Origin: Cymbidium sinense
Taxonomy: Eukaryota; Streptophyta; Magnoliopsida; Asparagales; Orchidaceae
Direction: 5' to 3'
Assembly (NCBI GenBank): GCA_021442155.1
Contig: CM038222.1
Coordinates: 111,479,121-111,543,120 of the forward strand
DNA: 64,000 bases
Shown: piece by piece, positions 46,344 to 58,110 of the stretch
How the letters are laid out: each line of letters opens with the position of its first letter
Position numbering within the stretch: position 1 is the first letter of the stretch
The notes under the pieces: generated by a model
The model's input: the letters and a program-made list of their open reading frames with translations, nothing else
Told to the model about the DNA's origin: nothing
Databases searched by the model: none
Translations under genes and position numbers: made by a program

Positions 46344-47373
46344 GATTTAGCCAATAACTCAATTTCATCATGCATTTAGGCATAAAATATCCCAAGTGTG
46401 TCAAAATAATACAAAATTTATAAATTTTGCATTTAATCTAAGTCATGATTTCATACAAATAATGATCTAGGATCGTAAGAAATGAGTTTAGGACTCTAGT
46501 TTTTTTCTAATTAAATAACTAGCCTAGCTATCTTGCAATTACTTAAGACTGGCCTGCATGATTTTGAATCATAGGAGGTGTTAGTTGGCGGCCACTCTAG
46601 GTAGTTGTAAGTCCAGAAGAGTCAAATAGGTTTATTCTCTCTTGTGGAGGTAGACTATTATATCGCCATTTCTGCTTAGAATTAGGTCAGCCTCTTAGCA
46701 TATGCTAAAGCATCCTAGATTTAGGATCTAAGATTACTTGTTTCCTTTGGGCTACAAGTATAAATCATCACCTGTTAGGCATCTCCATAATCTTCTATTG
46801 ATGGATTGTAAGCCCTACCATTCTAATAAAATTCTAATTCAAATTAAAAAAAAATCTTCACTTTTAAATATATAAAACCTTACCATAAGATAGATTGTAT
46901 TGCTCACTAGGCTTCTTAGTATCATGAGTTCTCCTTACTTATCTTTCTTTGGAATTTAAAAATAAGTCTTTCCAAATTGATCATTCCAATTTGATTTTCC
47001 AAAAATAACCAATCCTTCATATGACTGAAATTTTTGGAGATATGATTGACTACTTTAATTGAGATTTTTCTTAGGAAATCCTATTCCTAAAATGTAATTA
47101 ACTATGAAAACTTGATTCCATAGAGAACTAAAGAACCTAGCATAAAATAAACCCAGCTTTACTTTTTCATGTGAACTAGGAAAAAGATCTCTAACACATA
47201 CGAAGACCCATCCGCCTTAGGAGTCCTTATTAGGTGATTAGGTCCAATGTAGGGTGATGTTACTATCTTTCAAGATAGTACATCAGACCTTAATGTTGTA
47301 CCTGATTACTTTAATAAGTACCCCTTAAGATCTGCGTGGTGTCCACCCGGTAATTGAAAAAAAAAACACCACT

Positions 47374-47378
47374 GACTT
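47374..47378. repeat. right target-site duplication of E3 (GACTT)
   Basis: It matches GACAT at 21911-21915 in four of five bases. Confidence 0.5.
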
Positions 47379-48066
47379 AGAATTGGCTAGGGCAAGAGAT
47401 GGATATACTCTCCCTGATACTTCCCCTCTCTTAGAAGTAAGCAGATATCACCCTATTTCTGTAGTTGAAGGAGAGGAGGATATATCTAGGATAACGAGTT
47501 CTCCACCTTGCCCATTTATTCATGAAAATAAGAAATGTTTTAAAATGTTAAACAAAGAAACACATGGTAGACTATGCCAGATCTTCCATAAGATCTCTAG
47601 ACCTTCCTCTTACATTAAGGAGGAGTTAGTTAGGGCGATGAAGGATCAGGCATCAAAGAGCCTAAAAAAAGAAATCTTAGGAAGACCTGCCACATCCTAG
47701 TATAAAGAGAAGGGGAAGGTAGTCCTCTCTATTAGAAGAAAACCTTCATATCATTTTCCTGTTGTATCAGAGCAATATCATCAACTGAGAAATTATTTCC
47801 TTGGAATAAAGATCAGACAGTTAGTCTAGGGAAAGATAGAGTCTTCCCTAAGAAAGTAAACAAGATAGTCTATGTTAGGAAAACTCCATTGGCCCTTGAG
47901 CCTAGAGTTCCTTCATCACCTTCGTCATCATCAGAGAGAGTTCAGATTAGTAGGCCTATTGTAGATAAGCCTTCATCATCTTCACCTAAGCCTAGAGCTG
48001 AAGGGTTATCATCATCTCATGTTTCTAGTAGGAGAATAGAGTCTCTTCTTCCATCTCTGTATGTTA

Positions 48067-48071
48067 GAGAG
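48067..48071. repeat. left target-site duplication of LTR-5 (GAGAG)
   Basis: GAGAG is repeated exactly at 56135-56139. Confidence 0.85.
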
Positions 48072-48296
48072 TGTGTTGTTTATTTTTGGATGCGGGGGGA
48101 CAATACATTGATCGTAGGGGGTACTTATTGAAGTGATTAGGTATGATGTTAGGGTATGATGTACTATCTTGAAAGATAGAGGCATCACCCTTCAATAGAG
48201 TTAATCACCTAATAAGGACTCCTATGGTATGATGGCTCTTCGAATATACCAGAGATTTTTCTCTTTCTTTACATGGATGAATAAAGTAAAGGCTGG

Positions 48297-48575
48297 ACAA
48301 ATCATGAGCTAAGCACGGAGGCGAGGAAGCGATTCGGCGATGGCATCGACATAATGACAAGTTCATCTTCTTTGGTGGTTCAGCTCTTTAGTAGTTTGGT
48401 CCGAGTCATTCGAACCTTGCAGCGAGCAATGATGAGAGTCACTTCAAACTGTGTAGTGAGCAATGACGAGCCTCTTTGAATCGTGCAGCGAGCAACAACA
48501 TAGTGATTGGAGCCCTAAGAATAAATTGGCCCAAGTTTTGAATCACTGCACACGCCGCTCTGCGTCACTTGGAGG
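48297..48575 (-). repeat. GC-richer insert with 32-34 bp repeats, only in LTR-5
   Basis: Compared with LTR-3 and LTR-4, about 280 extra bases sit between AACTATGGA and the TTTACTTTATTCATG region of U5. GC content is clearly above the surroundings. GCAGCGAGCAA at 48419, GTAGTGAGCAA at 48453 and GCAGCGAGCAA at 48485 mark a three-copy repeat with 34- and 32-base spacing. Its origin is unknown. Confidence 0.65.
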
Positions 48576-50956
48576 CAAGTCTCCATAGTTAATTATAATT
48601 TAGTGAATAAAATTCCTAAAGAATACTCTCAATTAAAGTAGATAATTAGGATCTCCAAAGATTTCAAGGCTACACTATCAACAAATTGATTATATTTGGA
48701 AGATCAAGTGGAAACATTCAAGGAGAAGACTTATTTTTGGAATCCAAAGGGAGGAGGTAAATATGCTCATGATACTAGGAAGCTTAGTGAGCGTTCCAAT
48801 CTATCCTATGATTGGGTTTATATATTTGAAAGTGAATGGATTTATTTATTTTAGTTGAATTTTATTATATTGTTAGGGCTTATAATCCAAAAACACAAGA
48901 TTGTAGAAATTTCTAAGAGGTGAGGATTTATGCTTGTAACCCAAAGAAATAAATACTTATGATCTTAAATCTGGGGATCTTTAGCATAAGCTAAAGCACA
49001 ACCTAAATCTAGGTGACAGGTCGACATAAAGGGTTCATCTCCATGAGAGAATAAATCATCCGACTTCTGGACATACAACTGCCTGGAGTGGCCACCAGCT
49101 GACTCCTCCTATGATTTTAAAACCATGTAGTCCAATCTTATGTATCACAAGATAGTTGGACTATTATTTATTTAGAAAAGAGACTAAAGTCCTTAAACCC
49201 ACTCCCTAGGATACTAGAGCATGAGTGGTATGAGTAATGACTTAATCTAATGCAAAATATTTTCAAATTTTATTTAATTTTTGACACTTAATTTGGACAA
49301 AGGCCTTAGAAGTTTGATGCCTACACACATGATGAAGTAAACTAGTTAAGGGGTGTTTTCCAACACAAAGGATACCCTCATAGGTCAAAGCTTTCCCCTA
49401 TCATGTAAGAATGGAAATCCCCTATTTTCAAGAGTGAGATAATATGCATGCATGATGTGAAACATTCAACCATTTAGCTAAGGGGTTGCTAAATATTTTA
49501 ATTATCTTATTTAAGACCTAGGCTTTATGGTGAGGTTATGAGTTGTAGAAAATTTTAGTTATGAGTGATTAGTTGGGGTAGAAAAATTAATTTTACCCTA
49601 AGAGCCTAATCGCATCCAGGACACACATTAAAGCATCAATCATAAAGAAACTATCAAAAGTATGCCATCTCTATTACATAATTTAAACATCAAATCAAAT
49701 AATTTTATAACTACTACAAAAAAATAAAAGGCTGGTGCAACCGAGTACCGCCGTATAACCCAAAAAGAGAAAAAATGGGTAGTCAAGCTCTACCCTTATC
49801 AACCTAGAATACAAAAGAATAATTACAAACATATTTAATGCTATGGGGGTGTTCTCTCCTTCATTTCTTCATATCTTCTTTCTTCCTTCTCTTGATTTGG
49901 ATGTGCTTGTTTCAAAGGCATCGCAAGGCACCCAGGACAAAGCCTTCTAGCCACTGCTCATCCTAATCCTCCATAGCACTAATCCTAATTTCTATTGCAA
50001 AATTACATTAAAAATAGGGAAAGTAAATTGAACTATACTTGCAAAATAGAGGTTAGCCAAAAACACATACAATCCTAAGTAGCTATCTGTATGAGGTAGA
50101 CTTAGCACTCCATATATGAGTAACCAAGCCCACTTATCCTAACTTTGATTATGCTTAAGGGTTTAAGCAACCTGAAAAGAGAGAGAGAGCATTTATATTT
50201 ATATTAAGCATCCCCTTAAGCACAATCCCGTGCAAAAATATAATTAGGCTAATATCAGCCTACCATCTAGTCTACGAAACATACACCCTAACATCTAGTC
50301 TAAAATAATACTTCAAAAAATAAAATAAACATCACATCATACACTGTCTTAACATAGGACTTGAAGTAGTGACTTAATTCTAATGTGTATTAAAGTCTTG
50401 TGTGGTAAGTCTTGTTAGGCATTAGTTTTGTATTTTCTAAGTATTGAAGGATTCAATTTAGCATGAAAGGTTAATTTCACTTGAAGTTATTTAATTGATT
50501 TGAGAATTTTAATTTATGTTTTCTTTTGTTTCTTTTGATTACATTAATAGCTAAGTGTTGTAAAGAGAGGAAAAAAGGATTTCCCTCTTTCATCTCTACC
50601 TTAAACCACTTCTAAAGTAAATTAATTTGATTTAGTTTTCTTTAGTGAATGGTTTGCTATACATTTTAAATTTATCCTAAGTTTAGGCTCACTTTAAATA
50701 ACTTCATTTAATATGAAAGGAATCTTAAAATTAATTTATATGACATATATCAAATCATTCCTTTCCATGACATGTAACGTGCATATGATTTAATCCTAAG
50801 CATATCTATAGATGCAATATGTTTTACACACTTATATGATGAATGTATGTGCATGTTTGGATTTTATACTCTTCATTCAATTGAATTATTTAATCATATT
50901 AATTTAGAGTTCTATCCAAATTCTAATACAAAAATACATAGGGATGAAATTAAATA

Positions 50957-51580
50957 AGTGCATGCCATTATTAAACCAAAAAAATGAGGTAATCAAATGA
51001 CCTCCTTAGGGCTAACTAAAATCTCATATTCCTAAGATGTCTAGACTATATACCAATTTGCATTCAAATCTATGTAAGCTTGTACACATGAAGATAAGAA
51101 AGAAATAACTCTAAGTCACATGATTAATTAATTCAATCACTTAACCAATTATGGATGTGTATTCCTTTTTAGTCAAAAAAGCAGGATTTTCATCCTTTAG
51201 CAACACGTACATACACATGTAAAGAGAAATGACCAAGTACATGCCTTTATTAACTAGGCAAGTGAGGCAATTAAATGACCTCCTTGGGACTAGCTTAAGC
51301 CTCGTATTCTCGGGATGTTCAGGCTATATACTTTGCTTTCTCACTACACATGAATGTATATGTAAATAAGGGAAAGAAAATCATGTGAAAATTATAATTT
51401 TATTTGATCAAAACATTTATGTATGTGAAACAAAGTTCCATCCAAACTCTAATGAAGAAACACATATGAATGAAATCAAAATAAGTATGTCTCATTTTTA
51501 ACAAGGGATGTGAGGTGATCAAATGACCTCCTTGGGGCCAGCTAAAGCCTCGCATTCCCGGGATGTCCAGACTCTATAAT
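50957..51580 (-). repeat. U3 repeat block, three copies (LTR-5)
   Basis: Copies at about 50957-51055, 51235-51332 and 51482-51580 carry AAATGACCTCCTTGGG, GCCTCGTATTC-CGGGATGT and AGACTATA on the plus strand, the complement of the block in the other LTRs. Spacing is 278 and 247 bases. Confidence 0.8.
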
Positions 51581-54059
51581 TATTAACATTCAAATACATG
51601 TAAAACCACATATGAATTAAAGAAAAGAAAGCTTTACTTCACATACCTAAGCTATAAGCATATGCAAAGTCTATACATATATTCATAACTATTATCAATC
51701 TATTCAATGTAATTGATTTATAAACTTTAGAAAAATAATTTGAATTATTAGTGATAATAGCCACACATATAATAATTGAATCTAACACTTGCAAGCTTAC
51801 ATAAAAAGAAAATCTTTTAATTTAATTAACTTTGAAAAGATAAATGTATGATTTCAAATGACATACAACATTTGACATGATTGAAAAGGAATGAATAAAC
51901 ATAAACACATGATTTCATTCCTAAGGACAATTATATTAGATAAAGCCATTTAAAGTAAACCAAAGCTTTCTTAATATCATTTCATAATTTCATGTTTTAG
52001 TTTGATTTAAGAATGCGAGGAAGAGGTTTGTTGATCCTAACCCATTCCCATCTTTATTAATTAATTTAAGGAAATTAATTAAATTATGATTTATATATGA
52101 ATTAATTGATGTTACAAAATAAATTAAAAACTTTAATAAATTGGCTCAAGAAATAATTAATGGTTAAAATAAGGAACTTAATTAATTACTCTTATGATTT
52201 TCCCACACATGTGGACTAACCATAATTTCATTAAACTCCTTGAGGTTATTAAACAGCTAAAGATCTACCCCATGATTTATTTAATTACATTTAATATGAT
52301 TATGAATTCAATTTAATTAATTAATTAATTTAATTAATTAGTTAAATCTTAATTGATTTGATTTTAATTAATGGAACGAGCTTAAGGAGAGGGGCTAAGA
52401 AAGAGGTCTTAACTCTATTCCATTAGTCCATTCACTTTCACTGTTGAACAATGATTAATAAACTTAAATTAACCAATTTATTTATTCATTGGATTAATTA
52501 ATCATTAATTAACTTGAAAGATTAATTAAGGTTTAATAAGTTAATTTTCCTAATTAAGTGAGCAATAAATCCCAAGAAAATCATGGGAGGCAGAGGTCAT
52601 CCCATTAAATTAACCCAAAAAATTTGGGATTAATTGCTCAAGTAATTAAGTAGTAATTAAGCTAATTAATTTGGTAATTAAATCCTACTTAAGCCTTCAT
52701 TACTGATCAAAATTAATTAAGATCATTTTTAATTAATTCTCCTTTCAAATACCTTTAAATGAGTATTTATTTATATTTTTCCTATTTTTCTATGATTTAT
52801 TATGATTTTTAGAAGTTTCATCCATTAAAAATGATTAATTAAGCCTAATTAAAGTCTAATCCCATCGGCGCCATGTTACGTGCTAGCACGACGTGCTTTC
52901 CAGATGGGACCGTGGGACTAGCTAATTAAAACTTATCCGACTCAGTGCCTACATGACGACGGTGGACGTGCTTTCTTGTGTGTTGTTTGATCTAAGATCG
53001 GATGGTTACGATTAATCTTATGGTGTAAAAAGATTAAATTAGATTAAACTATCATATTTAATCACGATTATCCATTTTGATCATGTGAAACATATAGTGC
53101 GTGATTTATCATCATGCGAGGAGGAGAACAGGTGCATTCACCATTGCTACGGCTTACCGAGCTCAAATCGACTCCAAAAGGATCCCACACCTTTGCACAA
53201 AGGATCCAACAGCTAAGATCACACGGGATGAAAGTTTTCTTTAAAAAGTTCTAACTCATTTTTCACCCAAGGTCAATTTTAATGGCATACCTCATCCAAG
53301 CTCAAGATTAGTGGCAAATCTATTTGAGGAAGCTTTGTCTAGTGGAGACGATGACCTATTGAACACTATGAGCCTTGATTTGGTGTAGTCTGCTCGAATG
53401 ACTAACACTCGAAGCTTGGGAAAATGATGTTGATTGAAGCACTATCTCTGGTGGTCAGGAAGCTATGTGGAAGATTCATTCTTGCTCGACAGGCTTTAGG
53501 GATGGTGTGTGCAAAGTTAATTTGATTTTGGTGGAGGTTTAAGAAAATGGGATCGAATAGAGGAGTGCCCTATTTTAGCTTAAAGAAATCTGACAATGGG
53601 GAGATTGGGGAGCTCAAGAAACACTCTAGGAAGCTTTGGGATACTCTCTTTAGGGCTTTCTAGCTCACATTGAGGCTCTCTCCTTAGTTTTAATTGAAAT
53701 GATGGGGGTACGCCCCCTCATTCCCAAGATCGAGTGGCTCAGCTTGATTTAGAGCTTTGTGGATGTTCGACTTCTAGTGGTGATCAAGGATGGCAGGGAA
53801 TCATCCTAGGTGGCTTGGTTTGGTTGGCCAAAGCTTGGGAGGTGGCTACCAAGAGGGATTAGTGGTGTTCTTGGGTTTCCATGTGCACAAATGGGGAGGA
53901 AGAAGTGATTTTACCTCCCATGGGTCATGGACGACCCAACCACCCCTTGGGTCAAGTTGAGTAGTGTTCTAGGTGCCTAAGTGGACCATTAGGAGAGTGT
54001 CAAGTGGCCAAGGAATGGAAATGACCACTTACATGGGTGGTTTGTTTCATTTGATACCC

Positions 54060-55900
54060 TTGACCTAAGGGTAGAATGATCATTTAGTATTAGATTAGAT
54101 TTGGGCAAATTTTAAATGAGTTAAAAAGTTGGTTAGCCCAAATTTCAAGTCAATTGGAGTTGATTTGGTTTGATTTGGCTTAATTTGACTCATTTAGATC
54201 AAATTACCAATTGGTCAAATTGGGTCAAACCAAGGGTTGGGTCAAGATCATATGAGCATTTGAGATATTTTTGTGTCATTGGTTTGGTTTTATTTTGCTT
54301 AAATTTAATTTTTACTCATTTAAGTTCAAATGGGTCAAATGTGTTAAGTTGACCAATTTGACCAAATTGGCTAAATTGGCTTGGGTTAGGTGTTGGCTTG
54401 GGTTTGGTTGACTAATTGAAGATGATTGTAGGCTTTGGTTTCAATTAATTTGGATTTGGTTTTGATTTAGGCCAACTTAACCCTTTAGATCAATTTGGGA
54501 TAAGTGGGTCAATTGGGTTCAATTGGGTCAATTGGGTCCAATCATGGCTTTGGTCAAGTTCAACAATCAATTTAGAATGAACTTGAGCTATTGGTTGCAA
54601 TTAATTTGGTTTATATTTTGATTTAACCCAATTTGGTCTTTTAGGTCAATTTGGGTCAAGAGTGCCAATTGGGTTTGGTTTGGCTCAATTGAAGGTCAAG
54701 TCATGTTCAAATATTGATTTTAAGTTAGTATGAATCATTGGTTTCAACGGATTTGGCTTAGGTTACAATTTGGCTAGTTTGGGTTCATATGGGTTCAGAA
54801 GGTTGACTTGGTTGAAGGACCAAGTTAACTTGGTTTGACCCAATTTATGATAATTGATCAACCTGGGGTGATCAACAATCATAATAGGAGGTTTAGGTAG
54901 GCTTGGTTCAATCCAATTTGGGTAGGATTGGAACTTGGCTCAAATAGGTCAAATTAGCCACTTTGGGTCAAGTGGACCAATTGGGTTTAGTTGGCTTGAG
55001 TTTGGGTTGAGTTTGATTTAGTTGAGTTTATATATGGATTTTTGATTGATATATAAACTCAATTGCAATTCATCTGGGTTTGGATGAGTTTTGGTTCATG
55101 TGAATATTTCAAGTCAAATGGGTTAGGTTAGGTTTGACTTGGGTTGATTTAGTTTGGCTTGCTAATTATAGTTTTCATTTTTATTTGGGATGATAATTGA
55201 AGGAAAAATTGATTCATGAGAAAATCAATTGAATTTGGGTTTTGGAATGAAGGGATTTGGCTAAGTCCATGGAGTTGGGTCATGAGGCTTAAGTTTGGAT
55301 TTTGATTTAGTTTGATTTAGTTTTTATTATTTAAATGTGTATTTCATTTATAATTGTCAAAATAACTAAAAATATGATTGATTTGTGAGAAAATTAATTG
55401 AGTTTGACTTGATTTGGATGGGATTTTGGCTAAGTTCATGAAGGTAGGTCATAGGTCTTAGATCTGGATTTTTATTTAATTAGATTTAGTTTGATTTTGT
55501 TTTGATCATTTTAATGTAGAGTTGATTTCTATTTAGGAAGATGATTGAAGATATAAATTGATTCTGAGAAAATCAAGTTATTTTGGATTGATTTGGATGG
55601 GATTTTGGATAAGTTCTTGAAATTGATTCAAAGGACTTAGGAAGGATTTTAAGTTTGGATTTGATCATGGGCTTCAATCATTTGGTTTTGGAATTTAGGT
55701 TTGATTGCAAGTTGATGGATGGATTGAAGGGTCCAATTGATATTTGATAAAATTAATCGAGTTTGGATTGATTTGAATTTGGCTAAGGCTAAGCCAATAA
55801 GATAAAATCATAGGGCTAAGTTTAGATTTGATCACGAGCTTCAATCATTTTGCTTGGAATTTAGATTTGGATTTGTTATTTGAATTAAATTTGAGGTTTG
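54060..55900. repeat. GGTCAA/TTGACC motif-rich zone of LTR-5
   Basis: GGTCAAATTGGGTCAA-type text recurs many times here, mostly as GGTCAA on the plus strand because the LTR is inverted. It is the longest such zone in the window. Confidence 0.65.
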
Positions 55901-56134
55901 GTTAAGGCTTAAGAAAGTGAATATGGATTGGGTTTAGGCTATAGGGTAGGTGGATCTCCCTAAGTCCTAAAGCATAGCCTAATCCTATGATAAGCCCTTC
56001 TAAGTCTCTAGGCTTAGGTTGAGTGTTCACCTAATTGCTAGAAGTGTCTTATGATTAAGAAAGTCTTAGTGTCTAGATGAATCCTAGATCTTTGATGATG
56101 AGATTGAGAACTCACTCCAAAAGTGAGGTCAACA

Positions 56135-56139
56135 GAGAG
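56135..56139. repeat. right target-site duplication of LTR-5 (GAGAG)
   Basis: An exact copy of 48067-48071, directly outside the LTR start. Confidence 0.85.
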
Positions 56140-58110
56140 ATCGCAGATGAGCCACACCTTAGCATGGGAACCACTCTTGATATAAAAAAATCCTTGTTAT
56201 CTAAGAGGTTCCAAAGGGTGAAGTATCTCAACTAAAACACATGGATTGGTGGTGTTCCATTTCATATGATAGAAAAAGAAATAGAGAACATTGTGAAAGA
56301 GGTTGTTGAAATTGAAAAATTTTTAAAAAAATTCAAAAATATTATGATTTAGAATAAGATGACTTACTGGATGACGATCCAAGAATGTCTGAAGCACATA
56401 TCTACATGGTAGATACTAGATCATCAAAAAAGGAACATGTTGAGTCACAATAAAATCCTATAATTGATCCCACTCAACAACTGATCCTTCCACTATAGAA
56501 AAAGAACGATCAGGTTACTATGATGGAGAAGAGGATGGAGGAGATGGTTGTTACCATGTAATCACTCCAAAGCATGATCTCCTCCTCTTCACATCCTCAT
56601 CCTTTTGAGATGACATGCCTCACTAATGATACAAAGTTTAGATTAGAGGAGTATCATCAAGAGTAAAAGCCTGTAGATGATATACCCTATACAACTGACC
56701 TAAAATTCTTTGTGGGGCAACAAGTTAAGGATGCTTTAGCCTAGCCTTAAGGTACAACCTTAGTTCTGAAGGGTAGACCATACCTTGAAGAATATGATTC
56801 CATTCTATACTTTAAAGGATTCATACCTTCATCTTTTAAAGTATTTGATGGGACTAGGTATCCCAAATATCATCTCCCTCACTTCTATGCAAGTTATTGC
56901 AATGATGGTGAGATCAATGCTCTAATATTTAGATAGTTTACTAGTAGCTTGATCGGAGTTGCTTTCAATTGGTTTGCAGAAATACCAAATGATTTAGTGC
57001 ACATGTTCACTAAACTAGAAAGTATGTTTGTAAAAAGATTCACTAACCCAACACCATACCACTGTCGGAGACTTAATGGTAGGAAAACAAAAGCTTGGTG
57101 AGTCTTTAGTGGATTATATTTTAAGATAGAGAATCCTCAGTCTCAAGTGTGAGCCCTTATTGTAGGAGCAACACGTTGTTGAGATTCTCCTCCAAAACAT
57201 CCATGGTCCCCTGGCCTTCCCGCTGTAAGGTTTTACAATCAAAAATTTTGAAAAACTTATTAATAAAACCTCCTTCTTGCAAGAAAAGGCTCTTAGGATG
57301 ACCTTCTTAAAAGAACACTCTTTTGTAGAGTAGTCAAAACTTAAGAAGCTCTTAGAAAAGAAAGCAAACAATGTCTCTACAGTGGATAATGCAAAAGCTC
57401 CCACTCAAATGTAGGCAGAGTGGCCTTTTGTCCTTTAGGCCACCAAAACAGCAAGTATCACCCACCCTAAGAAGATTCCAAGCAACCCTTTTAATGAAAG
57501 AATAAACCAGACTTATTCTTTCAAAAGAGAGGCGGTGAGTAAGATCTTCAAAAATAGGAAAAATAAGCTAGATTTTAAACGACATGACCCGAAGAGGCCA
57601 GAGGAAGTTAGTAAGCTGAATGACCCATTGATCTATAACACCAATTGTTAGGGCAAACTATTCAAGTCTACTTACCCTTTAAAGACTAGCTTGAGTGGAA
57701 CTACAAAAATGGGCTGGTGATCATTCAACGAGAATACTTTGTGGACCTTGGACAGGGATCCATTAAGGTGATCATAGGTGATGTTACTCCTAGTAGTACT
57801 CCTTCAGATGAATGGGATATAGCTTTATCCCATTATTCTAAAAAGTATTTAATGAAAATTTTTTAAAATACAATGCAGAATTTGTTGAAGTCTTCATAGA
57901 TTGATGCATCAGAGTCTAGAGATCACTTCCACCTCAACATTATTCAACATCTTTGGCTATTCATATGACTAGAGAGAGTGGTGAAGAAGGGACATCATTT
58001 GTATGTGATAGAGTTTTGTATGACAAGGATGAAAAGGTTAGATTTTACACTCTTTTATCATTATGTACTTATTTTAAAAATATGAATAAAAAGTCTACCT
58101 CAAAAGGCAT
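56140..58110 (+). pseudogene. gag: host element gag
   Basis: The frame resumes at ATC 56140 on the codon boundary left at 48071. A helical, Glu-rich stretch (56260-56340) is followed by the capsid blocks LKGRPYLEEYDS, YFKGFIPSSFKVFDGTRYP and LPHFYASYC at 56770-56900, matching E3 gag. Later, LVIIQREYFVDLGQGSIKV near 57720-57775 matches the segment after the zinc-like motif of E3; that motif itself is decayed (LNDPLIYNTNC). The 57953-58110 stretch is open, charged and unrecognised. Stops are frequent. LTR-6 interrupts it. Confidence 0.8.
58106..58110. repeat. left target-site duplication of LTR-6 (GGCAT)
   Basis: GGCAT is repeated exactly at 63938-63942. Confidence 0.9.

Larger units (their letters stand above)
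21916..47373 (+). mobile_element. E3: structurally complete Ogre/Tat element, ~25.5 kb
   Basis: Two direct LTRs (7059 and 6837 bp) enclose a tRNA-Arg primer site, a leader with a hairpin, an N-terminal extension, gag, protease, RT, RNase H, archaeal-type RNase H, integrase and a long repeat-filled 3' region. The extra RNase H and the primer type place it in the Tat/Ogre lineage. The first 100 aligned bases of the two LTRs differ at about 18 positions by my count, so the insertion is old. Every coding domain has stops or lost active-site residues. It is inserted in the host element. Confidence 0.85.
40537..47373 (+). mobile_element. LTR-4, 3' LTR of E3 (6837 bp)
   Basis: It starts TGTTGACCTCAATTTTGGAG and ends AAAAACACCACT, where the last A of CA has become T. 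It shares all landmarks with LTR-3 in the same order: TTGACC zone 40740-42060, GC-rich zone near 43190, U3 blocks at 44610 and 44851, purine tract 45755-45815, TATAAG at 45874, and a CT run at 46315-46343. No primer site follows; host coding sequence does. So it is a 3' LTR and not a second 5' LTR. Confidence 0.85.
47374..48071 (+). pseudogene. host element: N-terminal extension, second piece
   Basis: The first open stretch (to 47700) includes SPLLEVSRYHPISVVEG, which aligns with SPLPSGSRFHPS of E3 near 30045-30080. The next open stretch (47889-48071) is Ser/Pro-rich (SSPSSSSERVQ, KPSSSSPKPRAEG), built on TCA codons. It ends exactly on a codon boundary at 48071, where LTR-5 is inserted. The function is unknown. 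It joins to the first piece (21488-21915) across E3, though not in the same frame, so at least one indel separates them. Confidence 0.6.
48072..56134 (-). mobile_element. LTR-5, solo giant LTR (8063 bp)
   Basis: On the minus strand it starts TGTTGACCTCACTTTTGGAG at 56134 and ends AAATAAACAACACA at 48072. It matches LTR-1, -3 and -4 in sequence and landmark order: TTGACC zone (54060-55900), GC-rich zone near 52870, three U3 blocks (50957-51580), purine tract near 49855-49900, and promoter text GGGTAGAGCTTGAC near 49790. A perfect 5-bp duplication flanks it and no internal sequence accompanies it, so it is a solo LTR left by LTR-LTR recombination. A GC-richer insert lies at 48297-48575. Confidence 0.9.

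Noticed and set aside
40537..48071. LTR-4 as the 5' LTR of the coding sequence that follows it
   Set aside because: No primer site follows LTR-4, whereas LTR-3 has one. The coding text continues a frame begun left of E3.
47889..48131. Ser-rich 80-codon frame as a separate gene
   Set aside because: Its last codons come from the end of LTR-5; the rest is the host element frame.
53700..54352. Short frames on the plus strand in LTR-5
   Set aside because: They have no recognisable motif and lie in the motif-rich part of an LTR.
57114..57404. 96-codon minus-strand frame
   Set aside because: It is antisense to the host gag, whose plus-strand blocks are recognisable.
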